Translations under genes and position numbers: made by a program
Part shown: positions 8,149-17,316 of the stretch, piece after piece
Position numbering within the stretch: position 1 is the stretch's first letter
How the letters are laid out: each line of letters begins with the position of its first letter
The notes under the pieces: model-generated
Databases searched by the model: none
What the model saw: only the letters and a program-made list of their open reading frames with translations
Told to the model about the DNA's origin: nothing
NCBI RefSeq assembly: GCF_007993755.1
Contig: NZ_CP042467.1
Coordinates: 3,248,001 to 3,312,000 of the forward strand
Source: Microvenator marinus
GTDB lineage: Bacteria; Myxococcota_A; Bradymonadia; Bradymonadales; Bradymonadaceae
DNA: 64,000 nt
Reading direction: 5' to 3'

Positions 8149-11100
8149 ATGGACCATCCAGAACGAGTCAGAACCACAATCCTGGAAGCACGCAGCCTGC
8201 CGCAGTCGGAGAGGCGTGCTAAAATTACCCAACTCTCGCATGGCTTCATGTCCGACCGATGGCTCGCCGTGGTGGTTGCCGCCCACGGTGGCGAATGGGA
8301 TTTTGTTATCAAGGGGCTTCGTGACCCTTCACTATCTGTGCGTGCCAGCGCAGCCGCATTGTCGGCGCGGCATCTGACTCACCTCGACTCAGCTTTATTC
8401 GTCGATCTTGACGACCAGACCTTAGCGGTTTTCACCCGAAACCTACTTCGACGTGGAGGCAAGGATTTGGAAACTATTGCCGATGCGCTCATCGACGCTG
8501 GTCGACTATTTTTCGCTGCCCACCTTTTACCGGCTTGTTCCGAGGATTTCGTTCAAGAAAGACTTGATCTCGCCTGGCCGAATCTGATCTGGGCCCACCT
8601 AGCCAGATATTCACCCAACCCGCTTGTGGCCAATATCACGCGAGAGTTTCGATCGACGAAGCGACCAGATGAAGTTTGGGGGCGATATGACGGGCAGGTT
8701 TGGAAGTATCTTTCGCGTTATCGCCCTGCCGCAGTGATGGAGTGGGTCGAAAAGCACGCCGAAGTTACCCGCCTCCCAGAAGTCATCATTGATGCTGTCG
8801 ATGAGCTTATTCTTCACGATATCAACCGCGTAATCCTCTGGTTATCTAAAGGCTCAAATCTCGGCTATTACCTTCCTGCTAGGCTGGTAAATCGTGCACG
8901 GTATGTGAAGACTGACGACCTCTTACCACTTGGTCGGGTGCTTTTGGAAAGGCGGCCAGAACTTTTTGCGAACTTGATTTCGAAGATGGACTATCCGGGC
9001 CGTGATCGACTCTTCGAGGCCGCGTCGGCAGAGCTCGAGACCAAGAATATTGAGTGGCCTATTGAGATTGTCGAGCGCCTCGGGGCACACCTTAGGGATA
9101 GAGAGGCGGCACGCATGTTGGAGCTTCCGCGGGCCAAAAAGGAAGGTTCTTGGCGCCGACGTCTAATGGGTTTGAGACTTTTGGAAAACGCTAGAGAGGC
9201 GCTGGCACCTGAGATTCGCTCGGCTCAAGCTCAGGAACGCGGTGAGGCATGGGCTGCATTAGTCAATGCGACGCGTTTAAACCGTGATGGATGGGAGCTT
9301 ACGCTTGAGCGTCTACTGAAGACAAAGAATGAACAAGACCCCGTGCGTGCGGCCTATCTCGCCGAATTAGGACGAGTCCCTGGATATCAATTCAAAAGTC
9401 CTGAGCTCTTAGAAAGAGTCCTCGACCCAATCTTCGAGGCACGCGATGTATCGTGGGAGAGTCGACGGGCAGTGACTAAGATCGCTCAAAATCTTATGGT
9501 TTCTAGTGCATCTACACCTGATCTGCCCCAGTTTAGGCTGGGACTGACGCTCCTAGAGAAATTGGCTGGTCATTCCGGAACTCCGAATCTACCACTCCTC
9601 TATCTTGGGCTACCAAAAGGTGCCGAAGGAGCTATTTTTACGGCGATCAAACCTTGGCTTGAGGCTGCAAAATCTCGTCAGATGTACTCGCATATCTACG
9701 AATTCTATTCGTCACTTGGGAAACGAGCGTGGAATGTCAAAGAGCTTGAGGACATGGTCGAAAACATCATGTGGAAGGGTCAAAAGATCGAGGCATATAC
9801 CGCGGCCGAATACTGGTTAAGGAACCCGGCCACACGGGGAGAAAGGGCCCTCAAGATGCTCAAGAAGGACGGGTCTGCGATCCATCTTGACCCGGTGTTT
9901 GTGTATTGCGCTCGTCGGCATCAATCCTTGATGATGCCTCGATTTTCCAAACCTGTGAGAGGTCGATTCAATAGCGGAAAAGTAGATTATGTTCCTCAGA
10001 TCGATCGTGGTTTTTGGAGGTGGACCGAAGAACAACAAAAGGCGTTTGCACGGTTGGTTAGGCGTGCTTCACGAGAAGAAGACCAGTTTGGGCACTCAAG
10101 AGCTTGGATGATCAGGCAGCTCGGATACATCCCGGTGATGGGTATCCGAGACTTTGAAGCCGATTTGAAGTCAAAAGATGTGTTGGTCCAGGAGGCCGCG
10201 CTCGGAGCTCTTGTTTGGCTTGATGATCCGCGTGGTGTCCTCGACGTTTTAATATCTCATTTGCACACGGATAGAGCACGTGTCGCGATGTACGGACTGC
10301 AACGTCTTTCACGCGTCATTCCGGGAGATGAACTTGTGGATGGCTTGGAGGAATTGCTCCAACGAGACCGTCTCAAGGTTACCGTCCATAAGGAAGCTCT
10401 AAGACTCTTAGGCCAGGTGGGAAGCCAGCGCGCTTTGCGACTCCTACACACGCAATTTGGAAAATCGCTGCACCGAGATACAAGGATCGCGACTCTTCAT
10501 TCGGCCCGCTCAACTCTAGACAATCCTTTGTCATGGCAAATACTTGAGGCGGCGACTCAAGACCCTGACAAGGACGTTGTTCGAGCGGTCTTCGAAGTCC
10601 CTGTCGCGAATATTCCCTTGATCCAGCAGCGACGCTATTTGAAGTTGATGCTTGGCATCAGGCCCGCGGATCCCGAAACCTGGCAGAATCTAGCTAAGAC
10701 AATCACCCAGGGTTGGTATCTTGTAGATCTGGACGCGGCGTTAAGGTTTGGCTTTCGTGTTTTGGCGGATCCGGATCCGAACGTTCCATGGCGCTCCATA
10801 CTAAGCTTGCTAAAGCAAGCAATGAGAGAACCCGAATCTCATGACACGTTGGAAACCCTGATTCTTCAGCTTACCGACCGTGCGGATTCAGAGTTTAAAG
10901 TTCAGAAAGACCACGACCAAGACGCATTCTGGCGACTCAAAGAGATTTTTGATGTGTTCATTAACAATCGTCACAAGACATGTCGTGCATTCAATAAGAG
11001 ACTTGGGGCCGAGATTTCCAAGCGTGAAAACTGGTGGGCTGATGGTGCACGACTCTTCTTACTGGGATGTGAGATTGAGGAGCTGTTTTCCGAGTTCAGT

Positions 11101-11391
11101 ACATGGGTTGGACGGTCTTCCAATCCATTGACCATAGTTCGACTCGAAGACGTGGCCAGGGAATTGGCGTCGCATCGTGAAATAGGTTGGGATTCTCAAG
11201 CGGCGTCTGACTTGTGTGAAAGATTCGTGCGTGCAGACGATGCCCAGATGCGCCGAGTAAGTTTGGGTTTTTTGAGGGTGTTCGGAGCGCGATGGCATTG
11301 GGGTCCAGCCTGGGTAGACCTCTTGAATGCCTTACGAGCGGACGAGGATCTTGAAACCAGATTGGCAGCTCGGTCTGTGATTGCGACCTGA
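8149..11391 (+). CDS. Large HEAT-repeat protein, function unknown
   Basis: A 1080-residue soluble protein without signal peptide or membrane segment. Start: ATG at 8149 behind GGGGAA; the frame is open to a TTG at 8113. Helical-hairpin repeats are recognisable near the N-terminus (DPSLSVRASAAALSARHL) and around residues 680-800 (DVLVQEAALGALVWLDDP; LKVTVHKEALRLLGQVG; DKDVVRAVFEV), so an alpha-solenoid is likely throughout. No nuclease, ATPase or protease motif is visible. Base composition and codon use look more AT-rich than the neighbours, which hints at acquisition. It sits divergent to the AbiEi-like gene and convergent with recF. A scaffold or sensor role, possibly in defence, is conjecture. 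Confidence 0.7.
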   Translation: MDHPERVRTTILEARSLPQSERRAKITQLSHGFMSDRWLAVVVAAHGGEWDFVIKGLRDPSLSVRASAAALSARHLTHLDSALFVDLDDQTLAVFTRNLLRRGGKDLETIADALIDAGRLFFAAHLLPACSEDFVQERLDLAWPNLIWAHLARYSPNPLVANITREFRSTKRPDEVWGRYDGQVWKYLSRYRPAAVMEWVEKHAEVTRLPEVIIDAVDELILHDINRVILWLSKGSNLGYYLPARLVNRARYVKTDDLLPLGRVLLERRPELFANLISKMDYPGRDRLFEAASAELETKNIEWPIEIVERLGAHLRDREAARMLELPRAKKEGSWRRRLMGLRLLENAREALAPEIRSAQAQERGEAWAALVNATRLNRDGWELTLERLLKTKNEQDPVRAAYLAELGRVPGYQFKSPELLERVLDPIFEARDVSWESRRAVTKIAQNLMVSSASTPDLPQFRLGLTLLEKLAGHSGTPNLPLLYLGLPKGAEGAIFTAIKPWLEAAKSRQMYSHIYEFYSSLGKRAWNVKELEDMVENIMWKGQKIEAYTAAEYWLRNPATRGERALKMLKKDGSAIHLDPVFVYCARRHQSLMMPRFSKPVRGRFNSGKVDYVPQIDRGFWRWTEEQQKAFARLVRRASREEDQFGHSRAWMIRQLGYIPVMGIRDFEADLKSKDVLVQEAALGALVWLDDPRGVLDVLISHLHTDRARVAMYGLQRLSRVIPGDELVDGLEELLQRDRLKVTVHKEALRLLGQVGSQRALRLLHTQFGKSLHRDTRIATLHSARSTLDNPLSWQILEAATQDPDKDVVRAVFEVPVANIPLIQQRRYLKLMLGIRPADPETWQNLAKTITQGWYLVDLDAALRFGFRVLADPDPNVPWRSILSLLKQAMREPESHDTLETLILQLTDRADSEFKVQKDHDQDAFWRLKEIFDVFINNRHKTCRAFNKRLGAEISKRENWWADGARLFLLGCEIEELFSEFSTWVGRSSNPLTIVRLEDVARELASHREIGWDSQAASDLCERFVRADDAQMRRVSLGFLRVFGARWHWGPAWVDLLNALRADEDLETRLAARSVIAT

Positions 11392-11398
11392 AAGTAGG

Positions 11399-12532
11399 CT
11401 AAATGATATTCCCCTCGGATACGTTGAACGCCTGCACATCATCGTCCAACAGAATGTAGTCGCGATGCGTGGTCGTAATGAAGACCTGCCCGTCTGGCCG
11501 ACCTCTGAGGAAGTCAAACAAGTAGCGGTTTCGCTCGCGATCGAGCTCACTCGAGACATCATCGAGCAAGAGAATCGGTGCGAAACGGTAGCGCTCTTCG
11601 AGGTACCGAATCTCAGCGATCTTCATGGCTAGGACAAAGGCTCGGTGTTGTCCCTGACTTGCGAACGTCCGCACGCTATGGCCGTTCAGGAAGCTCAGGA
11701 GGTCGTCTCGATGCGGGCCGACCATGGTGTAGCCTCGCTCGCGCTCAACGCCCTTAAAGCTCGCGATAGCGCCTTCCAGGCACTTTTCAATCTCGACTCG
11801 CTCCATGGGCAAATCTGAGACCGACTCGTCGTCCTCGTTGTTGAGGTCCCCGTTATGCCAGGGCGTGGAGTAGTGGATGTCGGCCTCGAACTCAGGGTCA
11901 AAAATCTGCCTGAAAGTCGCCACCATCACCGGTCTGAAATTCTCGATGAAATCAAGGCGCCTCATGATGATATCGGTGCCGTACTGGATGAGCTGCTCGT
12001 CGTAGATTGAGAGTAGCGCGGCATCAGGGCGCGGGGTCTTAAGCAGCGCATTTCTCTGCTTAAGCACCTCTTCGTAGTGTTGGGTCTCGAGTGCGAACGC
12101 GGGATGCGCGTTGAAGATGGCGCGGTCCATAAACCGGCGGCGCTCGGCCGGCCCGCCTTTGAGGATCTGGATGTCCTCGGGGCCAAACATCACCACATTT
12201 ACCGTGCCGAAGAAGTCGCTCAGGTTTCGGACAGGATTATTGTTGAGCAAGACCTTTTTGCCGCGTTGATGCACCTGAAGTTTGACGAGTCGCTCGCTTC
12301 CACCGCGCTCTACAAGGGCCTCGAGTTCGGCCTCGGCGTGGCCGTGTTGGATAAGTGCGGCGTTGGTCTGAGGCCTAAAGCTCTTGACGGCGCTCAATAG
12401 ATAGATGGCCTCTAAGAGGTTGGTCTTCCCTTGCCCGTTTTGGCCCCAGAAGATGTTGAAGCGCGGATGCGGCGTCAGGTCCAGAGACTCGATGTTCCGG
12501 AAATGCCTTAGGCGCAAAGCCTGTACGTGCAT
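11399..12532 (-). CDS. recF: DNA replication and repair protein RecF
   Basis: An SMC-like ATPase that loads RecA at gaps through RecOR during recombinational repair. It opens with LRLRHFRNIE, has Walker A GQNGQGKTN at 30-38, the ABC-type FASQGQHRAFVLA signature and Walker B ILLLDDVSSELD near the C-terminus. Length is 377 residues, normal. It follows dnaN by 4 bases in the same operon. gyrB, the common next gene, is replaced by the convergent HEAT-repeat gene. Confidence 0.95.
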   Translation of the reverse strand: MHVQALRLRHFRNIESLDLTPHPRFNIFWGQNGQGKTNLLEAIYLLSAVKSFRPQTNAALIQHGHAEAELEALVERGGSERLVKLQVHQRGKKVLLNNNPVRNLSDFFGTVNVVMFGPEDIQILKGGPAERRRFMDRAIFNAHPAFALETQHYEEVLKQRNALLKTPRPDAALLSIYDEQLIQYGTDIIMRRLDFIENFRPVMVATFRQIFDPEFEADIHYSTPWHNGDLNNEDDESVSDLPMERVEIEKCLEGAIASFKGVERERGYTMVGPHRDDLLSFLNGHSVRTFASQGQHRAFVLAMKIAEIRYLEERYRFAPILLLDDVSSELDRERNRYLFDFLRGRPDGQVFITTTHRDYILLDDDVQAFNVSEGNII

Positions 12533-12536
12533 GGCG

Positions 12537-13661
12537 TCACAGACGCATCGGCATCACCACGAAGAGCATTTCTTCGCGTGAGGTGTCTCGCACAAGAGTT
12601 GGCGAGAGGGTGTCGATGATCTCGATAGAGACTTCGTCGCCGTCGAGGGCGTTGATGACCTCGAGCAGGTACTTGTAGTTGTAGCCGGCTTTGACCGCAG
12701 GTCCCGAATACTCCACAGGAACGGTCTTAAGACCCTCGCCGCGGTCAGGGTCGGTGGCATAGAGCTCAAGGCCGGTATCACTGAGCGAGAGCCGGACGTT
12801 GCTGGTCTTCGAGTTCGAGAAAATGCTCACGAACTTGAGTGCCTGGTGCAGGCTATCTTTGTCCAGGAGCGCCTTCTTGTCGGACTCTTTCGGAAGGACT
12901 TGAGTAAAGTCCGGGAAGGAGCCGTCGATAAGGCGGACCGAGAGCGAGAGTGGCCCATGCTTGAAGACGATATTGTTGTCTTTGAGACCGAATGAGAGCT
13001 CAGGACCTTTGGCGTCAACCACGCGCTTGAGCTCGTTGAGACCTTTGCGTGGGATGATGATGCCGTCGCGCAAAACCTTAGGCGTAGAGCCGCTGACTTC
13101 GAAAGCCTCGGGCTGCGCCTCGATCTTGGAGAGACGGTGGCCATCGGTGGAGACCATGAGCAGCGTGTTGGCGTCCGTGAGTCGGAAGAAGGCACCGGTC
13201 AGGTTTGGACGTGCGTCGTCTGTGGACACGCTGAAGATGGTCTTGTCAATCATGTCGAGCAGGCGCTCGGTGCCGATCGGGAACATCTCGACATCGGTGG
13301 TATCGAGGATTTGAGGGAAGTCGTCAGGGTGTGTGCCTGCGATGCGGCAGTTCACGGTGCCGGACTGAAGTTTCGCCCAGTAGTTGTCCTCAACCTCGAT
13401 GGAGATTTCGCCGTTCTCGAGGTTCTTAACGATATCGAAAAGGTTCTTAGCCGCGAGTGTGACCTTGCCTGGCTCGAGCACTTCGCAAGGGCATGACGTG
13501 GAGACCGAAATATCCAGATCGGTGGCGTGAAACGTCAAGGTTTCGCCATTCGCTTCAAGAAGGACGTTTGAAAGGATAGCAAGGGTGCTTCGCTGACTTA
13601 CGACGCCCTGTACCTTAAAAAGCTCTGATGCAAGGTCTTCTCGAGAAATCCGGATTTTCAT
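12537..13661 (-). CDS. dnaN: DNA polymerase III beta sliding clamp
   Basis: The ring-shaped processivity clamp of replicative polymerase; 374 residues with three clamp domains and the typical start MKIRISREDLASELFKVQGV. The C-terminus ends in LFVVMPMRL, matching the conserved clamp tail (VMPMRL). The frame is open to 13727, but family comparison places the start at 13661. The upstream 370-410 bases carry a cluster of DnaA-box-like sites. With recF directly downstream this is the usual origin-proximal order, though dnaA is not in the window. Confidence 0.96.
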   Translation of the reverse strand: MKIRISREDLASELFKVQGVVSQRSTLAILSNVLLEANGETLTFHATDLDISVSTSCPCEVLEPGKVTLAAKNLFDIVKNLENGEISIEVEDNYWAKLQSGTVNCRIAGTHPDDFPQILDTTDVEMFPIGTERLLDMIDKTIFSVSTDDARPNLTGAFFRLTDANTLLMVSTDGHRLSKIEAQPEAFEVSGSTPKVLRDGIIIPRKGLNELKRVVDAKGPELSFGLKDNNIVFKHGPLSLSVRLIDGSFPDFTQVLPKESDKKALLDKDSLHQALKFVSIFSNSKTSNVRLSLSDTGLELYATDPDRGEGLKTVPVEYSGPAVKAGYNYKYLLEVINALDGDEVSIEIIDTLSPTLVRDTSREEMLFVVMPMRL

Positions 13662-13778
13662 GACGCTTTTGACTCCAACAAGGTTTGTTGAGCCGCACAA
13701 CTCACCATAGCTTAGGGCCTTGTGCAAGCCCTAATTTGCCTCAAGCTTACAAAGCGCTCTTGTACTAGATCTAAAACA

Positions 13779-13797
13779 AATCAAATTTCATTTGATT
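13779..13797. promoter_or_regulatory. AT-rich inverted repeat upstream of dnaN
   Basis: AATCAAAT and ATTTGATT form a perfect 8-bp inverted repeat around TTC, in the most AT-rich part of the dnaN upstream region. It could be an operator of the dnaN promoter or part of the unwinding region of a replication origin. No T-tract follows that would make it a clear terminator. Confidence 0.4.
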
Positions 13798-13832
13798 GGA
13801 TCCTCAGTAGTTTTAGTAGGGGCTGTTGAAAG

Positions 13833-13998
13833 TGTGGAAATCGTCTCTAGGCCTGATATATACTAGATGAGGCGTTCGTCGAATCTCTGTGGAAATCGGT
13901 CATCAATTCGTGGGGAAAGAACTCACTTGGAGTTTTCCACCGAAGATCACAGACTAGATCACAGGCAGATCTCCACACTTTCCACATTTTTTTCCACA
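13833..13998. other. Candidate oriC: cluster of DnaA-box-like sites
   Basis: In this gene-free stretch five sites share the DnaA-box core. TGTGGAAAT occurs at 13833-13841 and 13888-13896 (reverse orientation); TTTTCCACC is at 13933-13941, CTTTCCACA at 13978-13986 and TTTTCCACA at 13990-13998. The last fits the relaxed consensus TTWTNCACA. Between them AGATCACAG is repeated with a 12-base period (13944-13952, 13956-13964). An AT-rich block with an inverted repeat lies at 13770-13800. Position next to dnaN-recF, and minus-strand genes dominating to the left, fit a replication origin. Box matches are not the strict TTATCCACA, so a DnaA-regulated promoter remains possible. Confidence 0.6.
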
Positions 13999-14032
13999 GG
14001 GCACTTCGGGCGGTGAAGTTGTCAGAGAAGAG

Positions 14033-15391
14033 ATGAATCGCCATACTCCCAAGATTACCAGAGAGGTCGTGATGACTGAAGAGAATGAACTGCCGAGGGT
14101 TCAGGGCAAGACGGTGGTGCTTACCGGGGCATTGACTGGAATGACGCGCGCTGAGGCTACGGCTGCTTTGGAGGCGATCGGAGCCTACGTATTGCCTTCC
14201 GTCACGAAGAAGACGGACATGGTGTTCTACGGTGGAAAGCCCGGGTCGAAGCTCGCCAAAGCCGAGTCGCTGGGAATTCCGGTCTATGATGAGAGTGTGT
14301 TGAACGCGCTTTTGGAGTCCGAGCCCATCGTGGCGGTGGAATCTCGGGATGCACCTTCAGCCAAAGTCCTTCAGGAGATCGAAGACGGTGAAGTTGTAGA
14401 GGTCAAGGGCTCAGGGGCGTCTCCTTATCAGGTCAAGAATGTGGGCGGGGTCTATTCGTGTTCATGCCCGGCTTGGCGCAATCAATCGGTCGCTATTGAT
14501 GTCCGGACCTGCAAGCATTTGCGGGCGATTCGCGGCGAGGAAGCTGAGGCTGAGCGATGCGGCGGTGAGCATAATGTTCGCAAGACCGCGAAAACTGAGA
14601 GCGATAAGCCCCAGCTCCTCTTGGCGCAGAGTTGGGAGACCCATGTCGATCCTTCGGGCTGGTGGATGAGTGAGAAGCTCGATGGTGTCAGGGCGTATTG
14701 GGACGGCTCCACGTTCTGGTCGCGGCAGGGAAATGAGTTTTTGGCACCCGATTGGTTCGTCGAAGGTCTTCCCGAGACGCCGTTGGACGGTGAGCTCTGG
14801 ATGGCTCGGGGCGCATTCCAAAAGACGGTGGGGATTGTGAAGCGGCAGGATAGAGGCAAGCTCTGGGCGGACCTAAAGTACGTGGTTTTCGATGCGCCGG
14901 ACCACGGTGGTGTGTTCGAAGACCGCCTGGACTTTCTCCACAAAACTCTCGCGCCCGGTGCGCATGAATACGGGCTCGCCCTTGAGCACGCGCTTTGTGA
15001 AGGCTTTGACCACCTGGCAGAAGAACTGAGGCGCGTGGAGTCGCTCGGTGGCGAAGGGCTGATGCTCCGCGAGAAGGGGTCACTCTATATTGGGAGCCGT
15101 TCAACCACGCTGCTAAAGGTCAAGACGTTCTACGATGCCGAGGCTAAAGTCATTGGCTACACGGACGGTGCTGGGCGTCATCGGGGTCGAATTGGCGCGC
15201 TGATGTTGGCCCGGCCTGACGGTATCACCTTCAATTGCGGGACGGGTTTGTCCGATGCTGAACGCAAAAATCCGCCGGCGCTCGGCACCATAGTAACGTA
15301 CCGATTCCAGGAGCTGACGGATGGTGGTGTGCCGCGTTTCCCCTCGTACATTGGTGTTCGAGCAGACGCTGAATGGCCAGACGATGCTTAG
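14033..15391 (+). CDS. ATP-dependent DNA ligase with N-terminal BRCT and SWIM zinc finger
   Basis: A 452-residue multidomain ligase. Residues about 22-98 form a BRCT domain ([18 protein letters not shown], as at the end of NAD-dependent LigA). Residues 141-165 form a SWIM zinc finger (Cys143, Cys145, Cys160, His162). From about 195 an ATP-type nucleotidyltransferase domain follows, with motif I EKLDGVR (Lys215 accepts AMP), [13 protein letters not shown] and LLKVK motifs, then a small OB domain. The catalytic part resembles small LigE-type ligases, which normally lack both N-terminal modules. A second good start is ATG 14072 behind GAGAGG. Inferred: nick sealing in repair, with the added modules binding DNA or partners. 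Confidence 0.88.
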   Translation: MNRHTPKITREVVMTEENELPRVQGKTVVLTGALTGMTRAEATAALEAIGAYVLPSVTKKTDMVFYGGKPGSKLAKAESLGIPVYDESVLNALLESEPIVAVESRDAPSAKVLQEIEDGEVVEVKGSGASPYQVKNVGGVYSCSCPAWRNQSVAIDVRTCKHLRAIRGEEAEAERCGGEHNVRKTAKTESDKPQLLLAQSWETHVDPSGWWMSEKLDGVRAYWDGSTFWSRQGNEFLAPDWFVEGLPETPLDGELWMARGAFQKTVGIVKRQDRGKLWADLKYVVFDAPDHGGVFEDRLDFLHKTLAPGAHEYGLALEHALCEGFDHLAEELRRVESLGGEGLMLREKGSLYIGSRSTTLLKVKTFYDAEAKVIGYTDGAGRHRGRIGALMLARPDGITFNCGTGLSDAERKNPPALGTIVTYRFQELTDGGVPRFPSYIGVRADAEWPDDA

Positions 15392-15393
15392 AA

Positions 15394-16956
15394 CTATTCT
15401 TGGATGGGTGTCGGGATACAGACTTTGCGCAATGTTCCGGGCTGATTGAGGCGTTGCTCGACTTCGCACGAGTAGCCCTCACGGCATTCACCGCTTTCGG
15501 TGCATTGAAGCACGCAGCTGCCGTTACCGTCACCCAAATCCACACAGAATGTAGTCGGGCGTCGGGCGAGGTCAGGACAGGTGGTTGTGCACGGCATGGT
15601 GCAAAATCCGCCGGGCAAGTCTGTGTCGCACTGTGTGTCTTGTGAGCACGAATCGCTGGACTCGCACGAGCCACCAACCCAACCATCGTGGGCGTGAGGC
15701 GCAACCCAGTCTGGGTCGCATTGAGGGTTTGTGACGAGGTCATCATTGGGTGAGAGTAGATAGCGGCTCCCCATAAGACGCGTGACGTGCTGGCGAGCAT
15801 CCGCGTATTTTCCAACGCGGTCCACGGATTCAAGGGTGAGTCCGTTGCCGGTATCTGTCATATGGAGCGGTATGTATCGTGCCCCACGAACTTTGACGCC
15901 TTCGGCAGTTCGGGCGAGCCCAAGGTAGAGGATAAGTGTGGAACGCCGAGGTAGTTGGCGCTGCCCGCTCACAAAGTTGCCGTGGGAATACATTACGAAA
16001 GTCTCTCGACCATCGGATGTCACATAGCGCTCCCAGGGCTGAATCACGTGGGGATGATTTCCGAGGATAGCGATGGCACCGGCTTCCAAGAATCGATGGG
16101 CCAGTTGGAACTGTTCGCGGCTTGGGTTGGCCGTATATTCTGCTCCCCAATGCGGTGTCACAATCACCGCGTCCAGGTCGCTGCGCGCGGAAAGTGTCTG
16201 GATCATCGACTCGATCTTGTCCGCGTGTTGAAAGCACATCAAGACTTGCTTGTGAGGGTCAGGGATACCGTTGGTTCCATAGGTGCACGCCAGGAACGCG
16301 ACTTTCCAGCCTTTGGCCTCGACAACGGTCCACCAGTCTTCGCTCGAGCTATCGCTCTTTCGCACGCCGGTGTGAGGCAAGCCACGTTGGTTCAATTCGT
16401 CAATAGTGCGGTCTGCCCCAAGGCTTCGGCGGTCCAAGCTGTGGTTATTCGCTGTGGAAACCACGTCCACGCCGCTTGCCATCAAGTCGTCTAGCAGAGC
16501 CGGGTGGTAGTTGAACATCGGGTAGCTGGTGTAGACGACATTATCATAACGCAGTCCCGGGTCTGGGACGTCGCGACCGTATGCATTGGTTCCGGGAGCG
16601 GTGGGGCCCTCCAGATTTGCGTAGGTAATGTCTGCCTGCTCCATCAGGTCTTTGACCCCGCTCCATAGGCTTATGTAGCGGTCAGGCTCAGCAAAGGCTT
16701 GTTGTTGGAGTCGGGCGTGAAGCAGCACATCTCCAACCGACGCAATGGTTAACTCGTCTCCGGTCTCACACGCCGCATCGAACTCAATGTCTGCACCAAA
16801 TCCGGTGGGCGAATCGGCCTTTCCAGCGACGAATTCTTCGTACTCGTCGCCTTCTTCGGTATCACCCGAAGGATCAAAGTTGAGTTCTTCAGTATCATCG
16901 GTACCGCAGGCCACTAGTGCCGAACACGTCAACGCCAGCCAAAAAATTCGCCTCAT
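15394..16956 (-). CDS. CapA-family lipoprotein (metallophosphoesterase fold)
   Basis: A 520-residue lipoprotein: lipobox LVAC (Cys17), an acidic linker, a CapA/PgsA-type domain (about 65-390; SVGDVLLH, NLEGP, ANNHSLD, LGNHPHV and YSHGNF motifs), and a Cys-rich C-terminus (about 420-510) with at least ten Cys, probably disulphide-bonded outside. CapA-like proteins are linked to poly-gamma-glutamate capsule synthesis, but no capB or capC is present, so the substrate is open. Start at 16956 is supported by GGAGGAG. It converges with the ligase gene, 2 bases apart. Confidence 0.85.
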   Translation of the reverse strand: MRRIFWLALTCSALVACGTDDTEELNFDPSGDTEEGDEYEEFVAGKADSPTGFGADIEFDAACETGDELTIASVGDVLLHARLQQQAFAEPDRYISLWSGVKDLMEQADITYANLEGPTAPGTNAYGRDVPDPGLRYDNVVYTSYPMFNYHPALLDDLMASGVDVVSTANNHSLDRRSLGADRTIDELNQRGLPHTGVRKSDSSSEDWWTVVEAKGWKVAFLACTYGTNGIPDPHKQVLMCFQHADKIESMIQTLSARSDLDAVIVTPHWGAEYTANPSREQFQLAHRFLEAGAIAILGNHPHVIQPWERYVTSDGRETFVMYSHGNFVSGQRQLPRRSTLILYLGLARTAEGVKVRGARYIPLHMTDTGNGLTLESVDRVGKYADARQHVTRLMGSRYLLSPNDDLVTNPQCDPDWVAPHAHDGWVGGSCESSDSCSQDTQCDTDLPGGFCTMPCTTTCPDLARRPTTFCVDLGDGNGSCVLQCTESGECREGYSCEVEQRLNQPGTLRKVCIPTPIQE

Positions 16957-17316
16957 AACTCCTCCATCCATTCATCAAATCAGCACGCGGTTTCTACGTG
17001 AATTCTCAGGGATCGGCAAATGAAGCGACGTTTAGACGTCTTGGTTTTCAATTTGTAGACGAAGAGTCCTATTTTTGTGGTTCGATCAGTGCTTCTAATG
17101 GGGCTTATAAGTATCTGTAAAACAAACGATTTATGGGGTTTTGTATGGACCGCCCCTTTCCGATAGTGCCTGCTTGCACAAAAAATTTCCTCAAATCCCT
17201 AAGCTCCGCTAAGATGGCAGGAGTCGTGCCGTTGCGGGTTTGGAGTGATTGTCACCCGAGCAATGGACATTAGGGTAGTGAAGTAGGTACTTCACTCCGC
17301 CAAGGAGATGGGCCGT
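16957..17316. other. Intergenic region between the CapA-like gene and csrA
   Basis: About 360 bases with no convincing gene. It must hold two divergent promoters. TGGCAGGAGTCGTGCC at 17215-17230 has the GG/GC spacing of a sigma-54 promoter but about three mismatches. A perfect palindrome lies at 17277-17296. Confidence 0.5.
17277..17296 (+). promoter_or_regulatory. Perfect palindrome just upstream of the csrA ribosome-binding site
   Basis: AGTGAAGTA-GG-TACTTCACT, nine paired bases each side, ends 5 bases before the AAGGAG of csrA. In RNA it would form a stem of at least eight pairs with an AGGU loop directly next to the ribosome-binding site; in DNA it could be an operator. CsrA is known to regulate itself by binding GGA motifs near Shine-Dalgarno sequences, and AAGGAG holds one. 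Confidence 0.55.

Larger units (their letters stand above)
13662..14071. other. Gene-free region between dnaN and the DNA ligase gene
   Basis: Divergent intergenic region of about 410 bases (371 if the ligase starts at 14033). It holds the dnaN promoter, an AT-rich inverted repeat, the DnaA-box-like cluster and the ligase promoter. A 65-codon minus-strand frame across it has no coding character. Confidence 0.7.

Noticed and set aside
13847-14044. 65-codon minus-strand frame in the candidate origin
   Set aside because: No ribosome-binding site or coding character; it crosses the DnaA-box-like cluster.
17215-17230. Sigma-54 promoter for csrA
   Set aside because: Spacing is right but there are about three mismatches, including in the -12 element; mentioned only in the intergenic entry.
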